Positions 53,210 through 63,200 of a stretch of DNA of 64,000 nt are shown here, one piece after another. Where the stretch lies: assembly GCF_039993895.1 (NCBI RefSeq), contig NZ_CP121194.1, forward strand, positions 1,984,001 to 2,048,000. The letters run 5' to 3'. A program made the position numbers and the translations under genes. Positions within the stretch are counted from its first letter, which is position 1, and every line of letters starts with the position of its first letter. Under the pieces are notes generated by a model that was given only the letters and a program-made list of their open reading frames with translations, did not search any database and had not been told where the DNA came from. Source of the stretch: Edaphobacter paludis (GTDB taxonomy: Bacteria; Acidobacteriota; Terriglobia; Terriglobales; Acidobacteriaceae).

Positions 53210-54598
53210 TCAGGCTAGTTTGTTTGCGGTGATGACTTCGCGGATGAGCGGTTGGAGCTTTGGTGGGGTAGGGGAGAGTCGGAGGGTTTCGCGAAGCATA
53301 GCTTCGGGTTCGTTGAGGAGTGCAGCGTCTTCGCTGAAGAGGGTGACGAGGGGCTGGCCTTTTTTGAGCTTGTCGCCTAGCTTGGCGTGCATCTCTATAC
53401 CGGCGTGTGCGCTGACCGGGTCGCCGGGTTTGGCTCGGCCTGCGCCGAGACGCTGGACGGCCCAGCCTACTTGTTTGCAATCCATGCTGCTGAGGTAGCC
53501 ATCTTGCGAGGCGGTGAGGCTGCGGGTGGCTTTGGGTTTGTGGAAGGCTGCGGGGTTTTCGAAGATGGTGGTGTCGCCGCCCTGGGCTGCGATGATTTTG
53601 AGCCAAGCGTTGTAGGCTGCTCCGCTGGTGAGGATTTCGTTGGAGAGCTTTGCTCCGGCTTCGGGTGTGGCGGCCTGGCCTGCAAGGTGGAGCATCCAGC
53701 CGGAGAGGATGTTCGAGAGTTCGATGAGGTCGGCGGACATGGGGTGGCGTTTGCCCTGCATGATGTCGACGCACTCCCATACTTCGAGCCAGTTGCCGGA
53801 GAAGCGGCCCAGCGGCTCTTCCATGGAAGTGAGGAGGGCGACGGTGCGGGTGCCGGAGGCTTTGCCGGTGCGGACCATAAGCTCGGCGAGGAATTTGGAT
53901 TTTTCGTAGGTGGGCATGAAGGCTCCGCTGCCTACTTTGACGTCGAGGACGAGGGCGTTGAGGCTTTCGGCGAGCTTCTTGCTCATGATGCTCGCGCAGA
54001 TGAGGAAGGGGGATTCGACGGTGCCGGTGTGGTCTCTCAGCGCATAAAGGATGCGATCGGCGGGAACGATGCTGGGGGTTTGGCCGATGAGGGCGGCTCC
54101 GCAATTTTTGAGTGTGTCGGCGAGTTGCTGGAGGTTGAGCTGAGTGTTGAAGCCGGGGATGGTTTCAAGCTTGTCGAGGGTGCCGCCGGTGTGGCCGAGC
54201 GAGCGGCCGCTGATCATGGGGACGCAGATGCCGGGGATGCCGGCGGGCGTGGGTTTCGATAGACCTGCGGCCGCGAGGATGGGGGCGATGAGGAGCGAGG
54301 TCTTGTCGCCGACGCCGCCAGTGGAATGCTTGTCTACGGTGAACGTATGAAGGGGCGTCGCGTCGAAGGTTTCGCCGGAGAAGCGCATCGCGGTGGTGAG
54401 CGTGGCTAGCTCGCGGGTGTCGAGGCCGCGCTGGAAGATGGCCATGAGGAGGCTGGCGATTTGAGCGTCGGTGACGAATTGTTTTTCTGGTGTGCGATCT
54501 ACTATGGCGCGGATGAAGGCGTTGATCTCGGCGTCGGTGAGGGCCAGGCCGTCGCGTTTGTGGAGGATGATGTCGATGGGGTGGATGGGCTGGGTCAT
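53210..54598 (-). CDS. deoA: Thymidine (pyrimidine-nucleoside) phosphorylase
   Basis: 462 residues. The family signature TVDKHSTGGVGDKTSLLIAP (87-106) binds phosphate; GICVPMISGRSLGHTGGTLD KLE, IVPADRILYALRDHTGTVES and SIMSKKLAESLNALVLDVKV GSGAFM follow in the expected order, and a C-terminal alpha/beta domain ends at 440. It splits thymidine and uridine or deoxyuridine to base and (deoxy)ribose-1-phosphate. Its start overlaps the cytidine deaminase stop by four bases (ATGA), so deamination and phosphorolysis are coupled; the uracil and thymine products are substrates of the preTA operon in this window. Confidence 0.93.
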   Translation of the reverse strand: MTQPIHPIDIILHKRDGLALTDAEINAFIRAIVDRTPEKQFVTDAQIASLLMAIFQRGLDTRELATLTTAMRFSGETFDATPLHTFTVDKHSTGGVGDKTSLLIAPILAAAGLSKPTPAGIPGICVPMISGRSLGHTGGTLDKLETIPGFNTQLNLQQLADTLKNCGAALIGQTPSIVPADRILYALRDHTGTVESPFLICASIMSKKLAESLNALVLDVKVGSGAFMPTYEKSKFLAELMVRTGKASGTRTVALLTSMEEPLGRFSGNWLEVWECVDIMQGKRHPMSADLIELSNILSGWMLHLAGQAATPEAGAKLSNEILTSGAAYNAWLKIIAAQGGDTTIFENPAAFHKPKATRSLTASQDGYLSSMDCKQVGWAVQRLGAGRAKPGDPVSAHAGIEMHAKLGDKLKKGQPLVTLFSEDAALLNEPEAMLRETLRLSPTPPKLQPLIREVITANKLA

Positions 54599-55023
54599 TT
54601 ATTTAGGAGAAAAGCTGCGGGGAGGAGTTCGGCGATGGTGGCCTGGTCGAAGGTGCCATCTGGTTTGGGGAAGAAGATGAGGGTATCGGGGGTGCTGAAC
54701 TCCAGGATGGTCTGACGGCAGGCTCCACAGGGTTGGCTGGCGGCGTTGTTGAGGTTGGCTACGGCGATGGCGCGGATGCGGATGGCGGGACCGTGGAGGG
54801 CGACGGCGGAGGTGATGGCGGTCTGCTCGGCGCAGGTGGTGAGGCGGTAAGAGGCGTTTTCTACGTTGCAGCCGGTGACGATGGTGCCATCTTCAAGGAG
54901 GAGGGCGGCGCCTACGCGGAAGTGGCTGTAGGGGGCGTAGGCTTTTTGCGCGGCTGCGGCAGCTTTGTGCTGGAGTTGTGCGACCAGTGATGGGGTGAGT
55001 TCGGAGGCAGGATTCGACGGCAT
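54595..55023 (-). CDS. cdd: Cytidine deaminase
   Basis: 142 residues, the tetrameric (short) type. Zinc-binding and catalytic residues: C64 and E66 in LTTCAEQTAI, C99 and C102 in QPCGACRQTI; substrate-binding NVENASY at 54-60. It converts cytidine and deoxycytidine to uridine and deoxyuridine. It is the first gene of a minus-strand pair with thymidine phosphorylase and is divergent from the chemosensory operon, 84 bases between starts. Confidence 0.93.
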   Translation of the reverse strand: MPSNPASELTPSLVAQLQHKAAAAAQKAYAPYSHFRVGAALLLEDGTIVTGCNVENASYRLTTCAEQTAITSAVALHGPAIRIRAIAVANLNNAASQPCGACRQTILEFSTPDTLIFFPKPDGTFDQATIAELLPAAFLLNK

Positions 55024-55107
55024 GTTTGTGAGGCTAATGGGTGGGTATCCAGATAGGCAAGTGCGGGGCGGCTAATGATTTAGTGGGTATCTGTCGATAG
55101 ATAGCTT

Positions 55108-57252
55108 GTGGATGACTTGACTAAAGAATTTATCGCGGAAAGCCAGGAAGGTCTGGACCGGATGGAACGGTGCCTGACTGAGCTTGAGTTGCGGCCCGAC
55201 GATGGCGAACTGGTGGGAGAGATCTTCCGCTCGGTGCACACGATCAAAGGGACGACGGGGTTTCTGGGCTTTGAGCGGCTGGAGAAGCTGGCGCATACCG
55301 GGGAGCATCTGCTGGGCTCGCTGCGGGATGGCAAGCTGGCGGTGAACTCGGAGCTGATTAGTGGGCTGCTCAGTCTGCTGGATGGGCTACGCCGGATTTT
55401 GGCCCTCATCGAAGCGACGGGTGGCGAGGGAACCCGCGCTAACGATGAGGATAGTGAGCTGATTGCTGAGCTTGCGGCTTTGAATGGAGCTGCACCGCCA
55501 GCTGTGGATTCGGTGGAGACTACGCAGCACGAAGAGACAGAAATACATGTTGCGGCGACGCCTGCGGCGGGTGGGACTTCGGCGGCTGCGATGGGGAATA
55601 ACGATAAGACGCTGCGCATCGATGTGGATGTGTTGAACCGCATGATGAATCTGGTGGGCGAACTGGTGCTGACGCGCAACCAGATGTTGCAGAGCAATAT
55701 GGATGCGGCGAATTTTCCTGAACTGGCGCGACGACTGGACAGCGTGACGGCGGACCTGCGCGAGACGGTGATGCAGGCGCGGATGCAGCCTGTGGGAAAT
55801 CTGTTTGGCAAGTTTCCGAGGCTTGTAAGAGATCTGGCGCGGACCTGCGGGCGGGACGTGAGGATCGAATTCAGCGGGCAGGAGACGGGGCTGGATAAAA
55901 GTCTGCTGGAGGCGATTAAGGATCCGCTGACTCATGCCGTGAGGAATGCGGTGGATCATGGGATTGAAGCGCCGCATGTTCGCGTACTGGCGGGGAAATC
56001 TGCCGAAGGATGTGTCAAGCTGCGGGCGTTTCATCAGAGCGGCTCGGTGGTGATTGAGGTTGCGGATGACGGCGCGGGGATTGGAATTGAGCGCGTGCTG
56101 GCGAAGGCGGTGGAGCGCAATCTGGTAACGGCGGAGCAGGCGGCGGCGATGTCGGAGCGGGAGGCGCTGCAACTGATCTTTCTGCCGGGGTTTTCGACGG
56201 CTGCGGCGGTGACAAATGTTTCGGGACGCGGCGTTGGCATGGATGTGGTCCGAGCAAACGTCGAGAAGGTGGGCGGCAGCGTTGAAGTGGAATCGAAGAT
56301 GGGGCAAGGGACGACGCTGAGGCTGCGGGTTCCGCTGACGTTGGCGATTGTTCCGGCGCTGGTGGTGCGCAGCGGCGGGCAGAGCTTTGCGTTGCCGCAG
56401 ACCGCGCTGGTGGAGCTTGTGTATGTGCCGAAGCGTGAGGCGCAGAAGGCAGTCGAGAAGATTGGCGCTGCGGAGCTTTACAGGCTACGGGAGCGGTTGT
56501 TGCCTATGGTGTGGCTGGATCGGCTGCTGGCTCTGGAGACGCAGTGCACGGATGAGGCGCATGGATTTTATCTGGCGGTGCTGGAGGCAGAGGGTTGTCG
56601 CTATGGATTGGTGGTCGACGATCTGCTGGCACCGGAAGAGATTGTGGTGAAGCCGTTGTCGTCGGTGCTGCGGGAGATTGGTTTGTTCTCGGGCGCGACT
56701 GTTCTGGGGAATGGGACGCTTGCGCTGATTCTTGATATTGCTGCAACGGCTGCTCGCGCCGGGGTAAAGCCGACGGAGGAAGAGCCGGAAGAAGTTGAGA
56801 TGGCGAAGACCGAGGACGCCGCAGATGTTTCGTTCATGGTCTTTGAAGATCGCTTGAGAGAGCGTACCGCGCTGCCGCTGGACGTGGTGGAGCGGATTGA
56901 GAGTGTGCCGTTGACCCAGATTGAGTATGCGGGCGGGAGAGCGTTGTTACAGTATCGTGGCGATCTGCTGCCACTGCGCGATGATGGCAATGTGCTGGCG
57001 GAGTTAGAGAGCGGGGATCAGAAAGACGATGAGGCACTGGTGACGGTGTTGATCTGCGCCAACGCGGGCGCGGGCGGACGGCACAGGATTGGCATGGTGG
57101 TTCGACGAGTGCTTGATGTTTCTTCGGGAAGGATGCTGGAAGAAGATGCGTCGACCGAGGGAATGGAGCTGGCGCTGGTGAAGGAGAAGTTGACGATGGT
57201 GCACCACCAGTTTGGCGCGAAGGCGGTGGCGGGCTGGAAGGAGGTTGCATGA
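55108..57252 (+). CDS. cheA: Chemosensory histidine kinase CheA with two C-terminal CheW-like domains
   Basis: 714 residues from GTG 55108. P1 is an Hpt domain with H44 in FRSVHTIKGTTGFLGF; no separate P2 (CheY-binding) domain is obvious. P3 (about 165-230, LRIDVDVLNRMMNLVGELVL TRNQM), P4 ATPase (230-410; HAVRNAVDHGIE, DDGAGI, FLPGFSTAAAVTNVSGRGVG MDVV) and P5 CheW-like (410-550) follow. After residue 565 a second CheW-like region (FMVFEDRLRERTALPLDVVE RIE, LQYRGDLLPL, RIGMVVRRVLDV) is present. It overlaps cheW by four bases (ATGA). No chemoreceptor gene lies in the window. Confidence 0.92.
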   Translation: MDDLTKEFIAESQEGLDRMERCLTELELRPDDGELVGEIFRSVHTIKGTTGFLGFERLEKLAHTGEHLLGSLRDGKLAVNSELISGLLSLLDGLRRILALIEATGGEGTRANDEDSELIAELAALNGAAPPAVDSVETTQHEETEIHVAATPAAGGTSAAAMGNNDKTLRIDVDVLNRMMNLVGELVLTRNQMLQSNMDAANFPELARRLDSVTADLRETVMQARMQPVGNLFGKFPRLVRDLARTCGRDVRIEFSGQETGLDKSLLEAIKDPLTHAVRNAVDHGIEAPHVRVLAGKSAEGCVKLRAFHQSGSVVIEVADDGAGIGIERVLAKAVERNLVTAEQAAAMSEREALQLIFLPGFSTAAAVTNVSGRGVGMDVVRANVEKVGGSVEVESKMGQGTTLRLRVPLTLAIVPALVVRSGGQSFALPQTALVELVYVPKREAQKAVEKIGAAELYRLRERLLPMVWLDRLLALETQCTDEAHGFYLAVLEAEGCRYGLVVDDLLAPEEIVVKPLSSVLREIGLFSGATVLGNGTLALILDIAATAARAGVKPTEEEPEEVEMAKTEDAADVSFMVFEDRLRERTALPLDVVERIESVPLTQIEYAGGRALLQYRGDLLPLRDDGNVLAELESGDQKDDEALVTVLICANAGAGGRHRIGMVVRRVLDVSSGRMLEEDASTEGMELALVKEKLTMVHHQFGAKAVAGWKEVA

Positions 57253-57829
57253 AACTTGTTGGCCAGAGCGCAATGAATGCGGGGAGTTCGATAGACGAGA
57301 TGCAGGATGAGAACGATGCAGTGTCTTTGTGCTCGATGTTTGCGGGCAGCGAAAGTTTTGGCATCGATACCAGGAAGATTCGAGAGGTGCTGGGCAAGCG
57401 CGAGTTGCAGCGGGTGCCGATGGCACCGTCGTTTATTGGAGGTGTGGTGCCGTACCGCGGCGAAGTGCTGACAGCGGTGGCCTGCGGGCACTGCTGGGCA
57501 TGAGCGAGAACAGTGCGACGAGTTGCGTGCTGGTACTCGAAGACGATGAAGTCTCGGAGCGGTTTGGCTTGATGGTGGATGAGGTCGGTGGCGTGGTAAC
57601 GGTGAACCGGCGAATGCTGGAGACCAATCCCTGCACGCTTGAGGCGCGTGGAAAGTGGCTGTTCGATGGAGCGTACAAGATGCAGACGGGGTTGATGGTG
57701 CAGCTCGATCCGAAGAAGCTGCGGCCATCGCGGCTGGCGGAGACGGGTCTATTCAAACGGAGTGTGACTGGACATATGACTGGGCATGGCGGAACGGGAG
57801 CGATGGATGCGAGCACTGATAGTCGATGA
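57249..57829 (+). pseudogene. cheW: Chemosensory coupling protein CheW gene with a single-base frameshift
   Basis: The first frame begins at ATG 57249, coupled to cheA, and encodes a CheW N-terminus: SLCSMFAGSESFGIDTRKIR, ELQRVPMAPSFIGGVVPYRG EVLTAV. It then breaks at about 57480, where GTG is followed by only two bases (GC) before CTGCGGGCACTG; CheW proteins have a Ser there (TAVSLRALLG). The other frame supplies the rest: LRALLGMSENSATSCVLVLE, ERFGLMVDEVGGVV and a C-terminal helix to 57829. As written, translation ends at 57503. Because the rest of the operon is intact, a recent mutation or a sequencing error should be considered before calling it dead. Confidence 0.8.
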
Positions 57830-58178
57830 TTCGAGCTTTATCCGCGATTATTTGCGGCAGCTTTTGCACCGGATGGGGATTACCTGTGAAGAGGCCGTCA
57901 ACGGAAGCAATGCGCTGGAGGTGCTGGCGGCGGCGCAGGCGTTCGACCTGATGTTGCTGGATGTGAATATGCCGGTGATGAATGGGTTGGAGTGCGTCAA
58001 AGCGTTGCGCGAGGCGCAACTGGGGCCGGAGATGAAGGTCATGATGGTGACGACTGAGTCCGACAATTCCTTTATTACGACCGCGCTGAGTCATGGTGCG
58101 GATGAGTTCCTGATGAAGCCGTTTACGCCGGAGAGCCTGCGCGAGAAGATGGCGTTGCTTGGATTCGCAGCGGCCTGA
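57807..58178 (+). CDS. cheY: CheY-like response regulator
   Basis: 123 residues from ATG 57807 (GGGAG at 57796-57800; ATG 57786 is an in-frame alternative). Receiver pocket ALIVDDSSFIRDYL, acceptor D52 in MLLDVNMPVMNG, VTTESD with the switch Thr and K104 in FLMKPFTPESL. No output domain. It overlaps the end of cheW by 23 bases and should accept phosphate from CheA. Whether it drives a flagellar motor, pili or gene expression cannot be told; no motility gene is visible nearby. Confidence 0.9.
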   Translation: MRALIVDDSSFIRDYLRQLLHRMGITCEEAVNGSNALEVLAAAQAFDLMLLDVNMPVMNGLECVKALREAQLGPEMKVMMVTTESDNSFITTALSHGADEFLMKPFTPESLREKMALLGFAAA

Positions 58179-58204
58179 ACAGGAAATTGAAGAGGGTGGA
58201 TGGC

Positions 58205-59413
58205 ATGGGGATTTCAAGCGAACAGCCGCTTCGTGTTCTGGCGGCAGACGACTCCGCAGTGATGCGTGAAATTATGCGGAAGCTCTTCGAGATGCATGGA
58301 GAGGACGGGCCGAGCAGTCTGCCGCGAATGGAACTGTGCGGGACGGCGCAGGATGGCGTGGAGTGTCTGGAGGCGGTGGGCCGGTTGGGGCCGGATGTGC
58401 TGGTGCTCGATCTGGAGATGCCTCGGTTGAATGGGCTGGATGTGTTGGACCGGCTGCGAGATGTGAATCCGGGGCTGCCGGTGATTATGTGTAGCTCTTA
58501 CACGGAGCGGGGTGCGCGATCGACGCTGGAGGCGCTGGCGCGCGGGGCTGCAGATTATGTAATGAAGCCGAATGCGCAGCGTGATCTGACTGCGGCGTTG
58601 CAATCACTGGCGCAGCAGTTGCTGCCGAAGATTGCGGCGTTGACCAAGGGGCGCAGACGTACAGTCGGAGAGAACGCTGCGCAGGCGGCGCAAAGTGCAG
58701 CGACCACAGGACGAAAAGATTCGCCCATTGAGGTGGTCGTGATTGGTCTGTCGACGGGCGGGCCGTCCGCGTTGGAGCAGATGCTGCCACGGCTGCCTTC
58801 GAGCTTTCCTGTGCCGGTGTTGATCGTGCAGCATATGCCGAAGTTGTTTACAGGAGCGCTGGCGGAGCGGCTGGATAAGTGTTGCGCGCTGCGGGTGAGG
58901 CAGGCGTATGACGGCGATGCGATTGTGCCGGGAACGGTGTGGCTGGCTCCGGGTGACTCGCATATGGAGGTAGCTGTTCGGCGGATGGGATTTGGCATTG
59001 ACGATGTGAGTTTGCAAGGACGTGGGGCCAGAGTGAAGCTGCATCAGCGGGAGCCGCTGAATCATTGCCGACCTTCGGTAGATTATTTGTTTCATTCTGC
59101 GGCGCGGCTTTATGGAGCGGGTGCGCTGGCGTTGATGATGACGGGCATGGGTGCGGATGGTCTGGGCGGCGCTCGTGCGGTGCATGAGGCGGGTGGCGTG
59201 GTGTTGGCGCAGGATGAGGCGACGTCCGCAGTGTGGGGGATGCCGGGGCGAGTAGCGGATGCCGGTATTGCGAATGCTGTTTTGCCACTGGGAGCGATTG
59301 CGGGTGAGTTGAAACAGAGGGTTAATGCGGGACGGCCGACGAGATTGGCACCGGCTGAACATGCAGTGAGTCCTGCGGGTTCGCGGCGGGAGGCGATGCA
59401 TGACCTGCTCTGA
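58205..59413 (+). CDS. cheB: Chemoreceptor glutamate methylesterase CheB
   Basis: ATG 58205 with AGAGGG upstream gives 402 residues (TTG 58187 possible). Receiver domain 8-135 with D69 in VLVLDLEMPRLNG and K121 in YVMKPNA; an Ala/Thr-rich linker; methylesterase domain 174-375 with the catalytic triad S183 (IGLSTGGPSAL), H210 (LIVQHMP) and an Asp in MMTGMGADGLGG. CheB removes methyl groups from receptors after phosphorylation by CheA. It overlaps cheR by 14 bases. Confidence 0.92.
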   Translation: MGISSEQPLRVLAADDSAVMREIMRKLFEMHGEDGPSSLPRMELCGTAQDGVECLEAVGRLGPDVLVLDLEMPRLNGLDVLDRLRDVNPGLPVIMCSSYTERGARSTLEALARGAADYVMKPNAQRDLTAALQSLAQQLLPKIAALTKGRRRTVGENAAQAAQSAATTGRKDSPIEVVVIGLSTGGPSALEQMLPRLPSSFPVPVLIVQHMPKLFTGALAERLDKCCALRVRQAYDGDAIVPGTVWLAPGDSHMEVAVRRMGFGIDDVSLQGRGARVKLHQREPLNHCRPSVDYLFHSAARLYGAGALALMMTGMGADGLGGARAVHEAGGVVLAQDEATSAVWGMPGRVADAGIANAVLPLGAIAGELKQRVNAGRPTRLAPAEHAVSPAGSRREAMHDLL

Positions 59414-60230
59414 TTCGGATTATGCGTATCTGCGAGCACTGGTGTTGGAACAGTCGGCCAATCGCATCGATCCATCGCGCAACTCGCTGTTCGATGCGCG
59501 GCTGAAGCCGATTGCGCAGAAGGCGGGTGCAGCCAACCTTAAGGATTTCGTCAGCCTTTTGAAAGTGGACAGAGCGCCTCATCTGCATCGCGCTGTGGCC
59601 GAGGCGATGACGATTAATGAGACGAGTTTTTTTCGGGACTTGAAGCCGTTTGAGATGCTGCGGGAGACGATTCTTCCGCGATTGATTGAGCGGAGGAGAG
59701 AACAGCGGCGGCTGCGTATATGGAGTGCGGCGAGCTCCACGGGGCAGGAAGCCTACAGCGTGGCGATGCTGATTGCGGAGCACTTTCCTGCGATTGCGCG
59801 ATGGGACGTGAAGATTATTGGGACGGATATCTCGCAGTATGTCCTCGAGTATGCGCGGCGAGGACGGTATCGGAGGTTGGAGGTGAATCGGGGCTTGCCG
59901 GCGCGAATGCTGTTGAAGTACCTGGTGCGCGATGGCGAGGAGTGGGAGATATCTGAACGGATTCGCTCGATGTGCGAGTTTCAGTATGCGAATCTCTGCG
60001 AGCCGCTGCCGAAGCTGCCGGTGTTTGATCTGGTGATGTTGCGCAATGTGCTGCTTTACTTTCCTCAACAGGACAGGAGCTATTTGTTCAAGGGTGTCTA
60101 CCAGTTGATGGCTCCGGATGGGTGCCTGGTGCTGGGAAATGCGGAACAGGCGGAGGATTCATCGGACCAGTTTGAGGTAGAGTTTGCCTCCAGCTCTTAC
60201 TGCTATCGACCTGTGCCGCCGCTCGATTAG
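59400..60230 (+). CDS. cheR: Chemoreceptor methyltransferase CheR
   Basis: 276 residues. N-terminal helical domain with EAMTINETSFFRDLKPFEML, then the SAM-binding domain: RIWSAASSTGQEAYSVAMLI (motif I), IIGTDISQYVLEYARRGRY, and FDLVMLRNVLLYFP near 205 (motif IV). It adds methyl groups to receptor glutamates in the adaptation step opposed by CheB. It is the last gene of the che operon in this window; the helicase starts 33 bases later on the same strand. Confidence 0.92.
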   Translation: MTCSDSDYAYLRALVLEQSANRIDPSRNSLFDARLKPIAQKAGAANLKDFVSLLKVDRAPHLHRAVAEAMTINETSFFRDLKPFEMLRETILPRLIERRREQRRLRIWSAASSTGQEAYSVAMLIAEHFPAIARWDVKIIGTDISQYVLEYARRGRYRRLEVNRGLPARMLLKYLVRDGEEWEISERIRSMCEFQYANLCEPLPKLPVFDLVMLRNVLLYFPQQDRSYLFKGVYQLMAPDGCLVLGNAEQAEDSSDQFEVEFASSSYCYRPVPPLD

Positions 60231-60263
60231 GACGGAGGAAGCTTTGGACGCATCTTATATAGT

Positions 60264-63200
60264 GTGCCAAAGGTGCCGCGAGCTTCCTCCAATTCGAAAA
60301 AGGTAGGCGTAGCGACACCGTCGAGTGCGGACGCTGCGCTTTCGTTGTTTCATCCGATTACGGCGAAGTGGTTCAGGGCTGTGTTTGAGGCGCCGACGGC
60401 TCCGCAGATCGAGGGGTGGCCGGCGATTGCGCGTGGCGAGTCGACGCTGATTCTGGCGCCGACGGGAACGGGCAAGACGCTGACGGCGTTTCTGTGGTGC
60501 CTCGATCGATTGATGCTGCGGACGGCTGCGGATGCAGCGCGAGGGTGCAGGGTCGTGTATCTGTCGCCTTTGAAGGCATTGGCGGCTGATGTGGAGAGGA
60601 ATCTGCGCTCGCCGTTGGCCGGGATCGCCAATATGGCGAAGCGCGAGGGTGTGGAGGTGCGGATTCCGGAGATCAGTGTTCGCACCGGAGACACGCCGCA
60701 GAAGGAGCGGGCGAGGTTTCGGCGGCATCCGGGAGAGATTCTGATTACGACTCCAGAGAGCTTGTATCTGCTGCTGACTTCGGAGGCTGGTGAGTCGCTG
60801 CGGACGGTGGAGACTGTGATTGTGGATGAGATTCACGCGCTGGTGCCGAGCAAGCGTGGGGCGCACATGGCGGTTTCGCTGGAACGGCTGGAGGCTTTGA
60901 CTGGACGGCGGCTGCAGAGGATTGGGTTGTCGGCTACGCAGAGGCCGTTGGAGGAGGTGGCTCGATTTCTGGGGGGAGCGGAGGGGCAGGGAAGTGTAAC
61001 CGATACGGTTACAGAAGAACCGCTGGCCAATGTGTTGATGGATGCGGCCAGCGACGATGGGGTGAAGGCGGATGTGGGGGTGAATGCTCCGCGATATCGT
61101 CCGGTGACAGTGGTGAATGCGGGGGCGCGGAAGGTGCTGGAGCTGAAGGTGGAGGTTCCGGTGGAGGATATGGCTCGGCTGGGTGAGATTGAAGAACAGC
61201 CGAGCGGGCCGGCTTCGCAGGGGCCGAAGCGGACTTCGATCTGGCAGTCGATCTATCCGCGGTTGCTGGAGATTATTCAAGGAAGGACTTCGACACTGAT
61301 CTTCGTGAATGCGCGACGGGTGGCGGAGCGGCTTGCCGGAGCGCTGAATGATTTGGCTGGGGAGGCGATTGCGCGTGCGCATCATGGGTCGCTGGCGGCG
61401 GCGCAACGGAGCGAGATTGAGGAGATGTTGAAGGCGGGGAAGATCAAAGCGCTGATCGCTACTTCCTCGCTGGAGTTGGGCATCGATATGGGGGCGATTG
61501 ATCTGGTGATTCAGATTGAAGCTCCGCCTTCGGTAGCGAGTGGGATGCAAAGGATTGGACGGGCGGGGCACCAGGTGGGCGCGCCTTCGCATGGGATTAT
61601 CTTTCCGAAGTATCGCGCGGATTTAATTGCGTGCGCGGCGGTCACGCGGGCGATGCATGAGGGCCATGTGGAGTCGACGCGGTTTCTGCGGAATCCGCTG
61701 GATGTACTGGCGCAGCAGATGGTGGCGGTGATTGCGCATCCTCCTCTGGGTGTTGCGGATGCGGAGAGGCGGACGGCGCATAAGTCGGAGGAGGAGGAGA
61801 GTCCGGGGATCAGCTATGAGGCTCTGTTTGCGCTGATGCGGAGTGCGGCTCCGTTTGCGGGTTTGAGCCGGAGTGTCTTCAATGGCGTGCTGGATATGCT
61901 GGCGGGACGGTATCCGTCGGATGAATTTGCGGAGTTGCGGCCGAGGGTGACGTGGGACCGAACGCGGAACTGGATAACACCGCGTGCGGGGGTGAAGCGG
62001 ATTGCAATCTTGAACGGTGGGACGATTCCTGATCGCGGCACGTATGGGGTTTTTCTGGCGGGGGAACGGAGTAAGCCGGTTCGTGTGGGCGAGCTGGATG
62101 AGGAGATGGTGTTTGAGACGAAGCCGGGCGAGGTGTTTACGCTGGGTGCTTCGGCGTGGAGGATTGAAGAGATTACGCATGACCGCGTACTGGTTTTGCC
62201 TGCTCCGGGTGAGGCGGGGAAGATGCCGTTCTGGCATGGGGATCGTGCGGGCAGGCCGCTGGAGTTTGGGCGCAGGATTGGTGCGCTGGTGCGGGAGCTG
62301 CGCGAGACTCCGCGAAGTGTGGCGATTACGCGGCTGACGCAGGAGCATGATCTGGAGGCTGGGGCTGCGGAGAACGTGCTGCGGTATCTGGCGGACCAGG
62401 AGCTGGCTACGACGGTTGTGCCGGATGACCGGAACATTGTGATCGAGCGCGTGCGCGATGAGTTGGGTGACTGGCGCGTGTGTGTGCTGACGCCGTTTGG
62501 CAGCAGGATTCATGCGCCGTGGGCGATGGCGGCTACGGCGAAGATTCGCGCTCATGGTGGACCGGCTGTCGAGACGATGTGGAGCGAGGATGGGTTTGTG
62601 CTGCGGTTTCCGGAGACGGAGGAGGCTCCTGCGATAGAGCCGATTTTGCTGGCTCCGGAAGAGGCTGCGGAGCTGGTGCTGCAACAGTTGGGATCGACGG
62701 CGCTGTTTGCGGCGAAGTTTCGCGAGAGCGCGGCGCGGGCTTTGCTGTTGCCGAGACGGCGGATGGATGGGCGAACTCCGCTGTGGCAGCAGAGGAAGCG
62801 GTCGTATGACCTGTTGAGTGTGGCCAGCCGATATCCTTCGTTTCCGATATTGCTGGAGGCTTATCGTGAGTGCCTGCGGGATGTGTTCGATATGCCTGCG
62901 CTGATGGAGACGCTGCGGCTGATGGCGAACCGGTCGGTGCGCGTGTATACGGTGGACTCGCGGACGCCGAGCCCGTTTGCATCGGCATTACTGTTCAGCT
63001 ATGTGGCGAACTATATCTATGACGGCGATGCTCCGCTGGCGGAGAGGAGGGCGCAGGCGCTCTCAATCGATCAGGACCAGTTGCGGGAATTGATGGGCGA
63101 TGCAGATCTTCGCGAGTTGCTGGATGCAAATGCGATTGAGGAGACGGAAGAGCAGTTGCAATGCATCGTCGAGAACTACAAGGCGCGGACGATGGATGGG

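Noticed and set aside
53025-54104. 359-codon minus-strand frame overlapping thymidine phosphorylase
   Set aside because: Same-strand shadow in another frame, extremely basic, no domain; the true gene is the deoA frame.
60255-62684. Long minus-strand open frames opposite the helicase
   Set aside because: Composition is Arg/His/Pro/Ser-rich shadow sequence; the plus strand encodes all Lhr motifs in order through the same interval.
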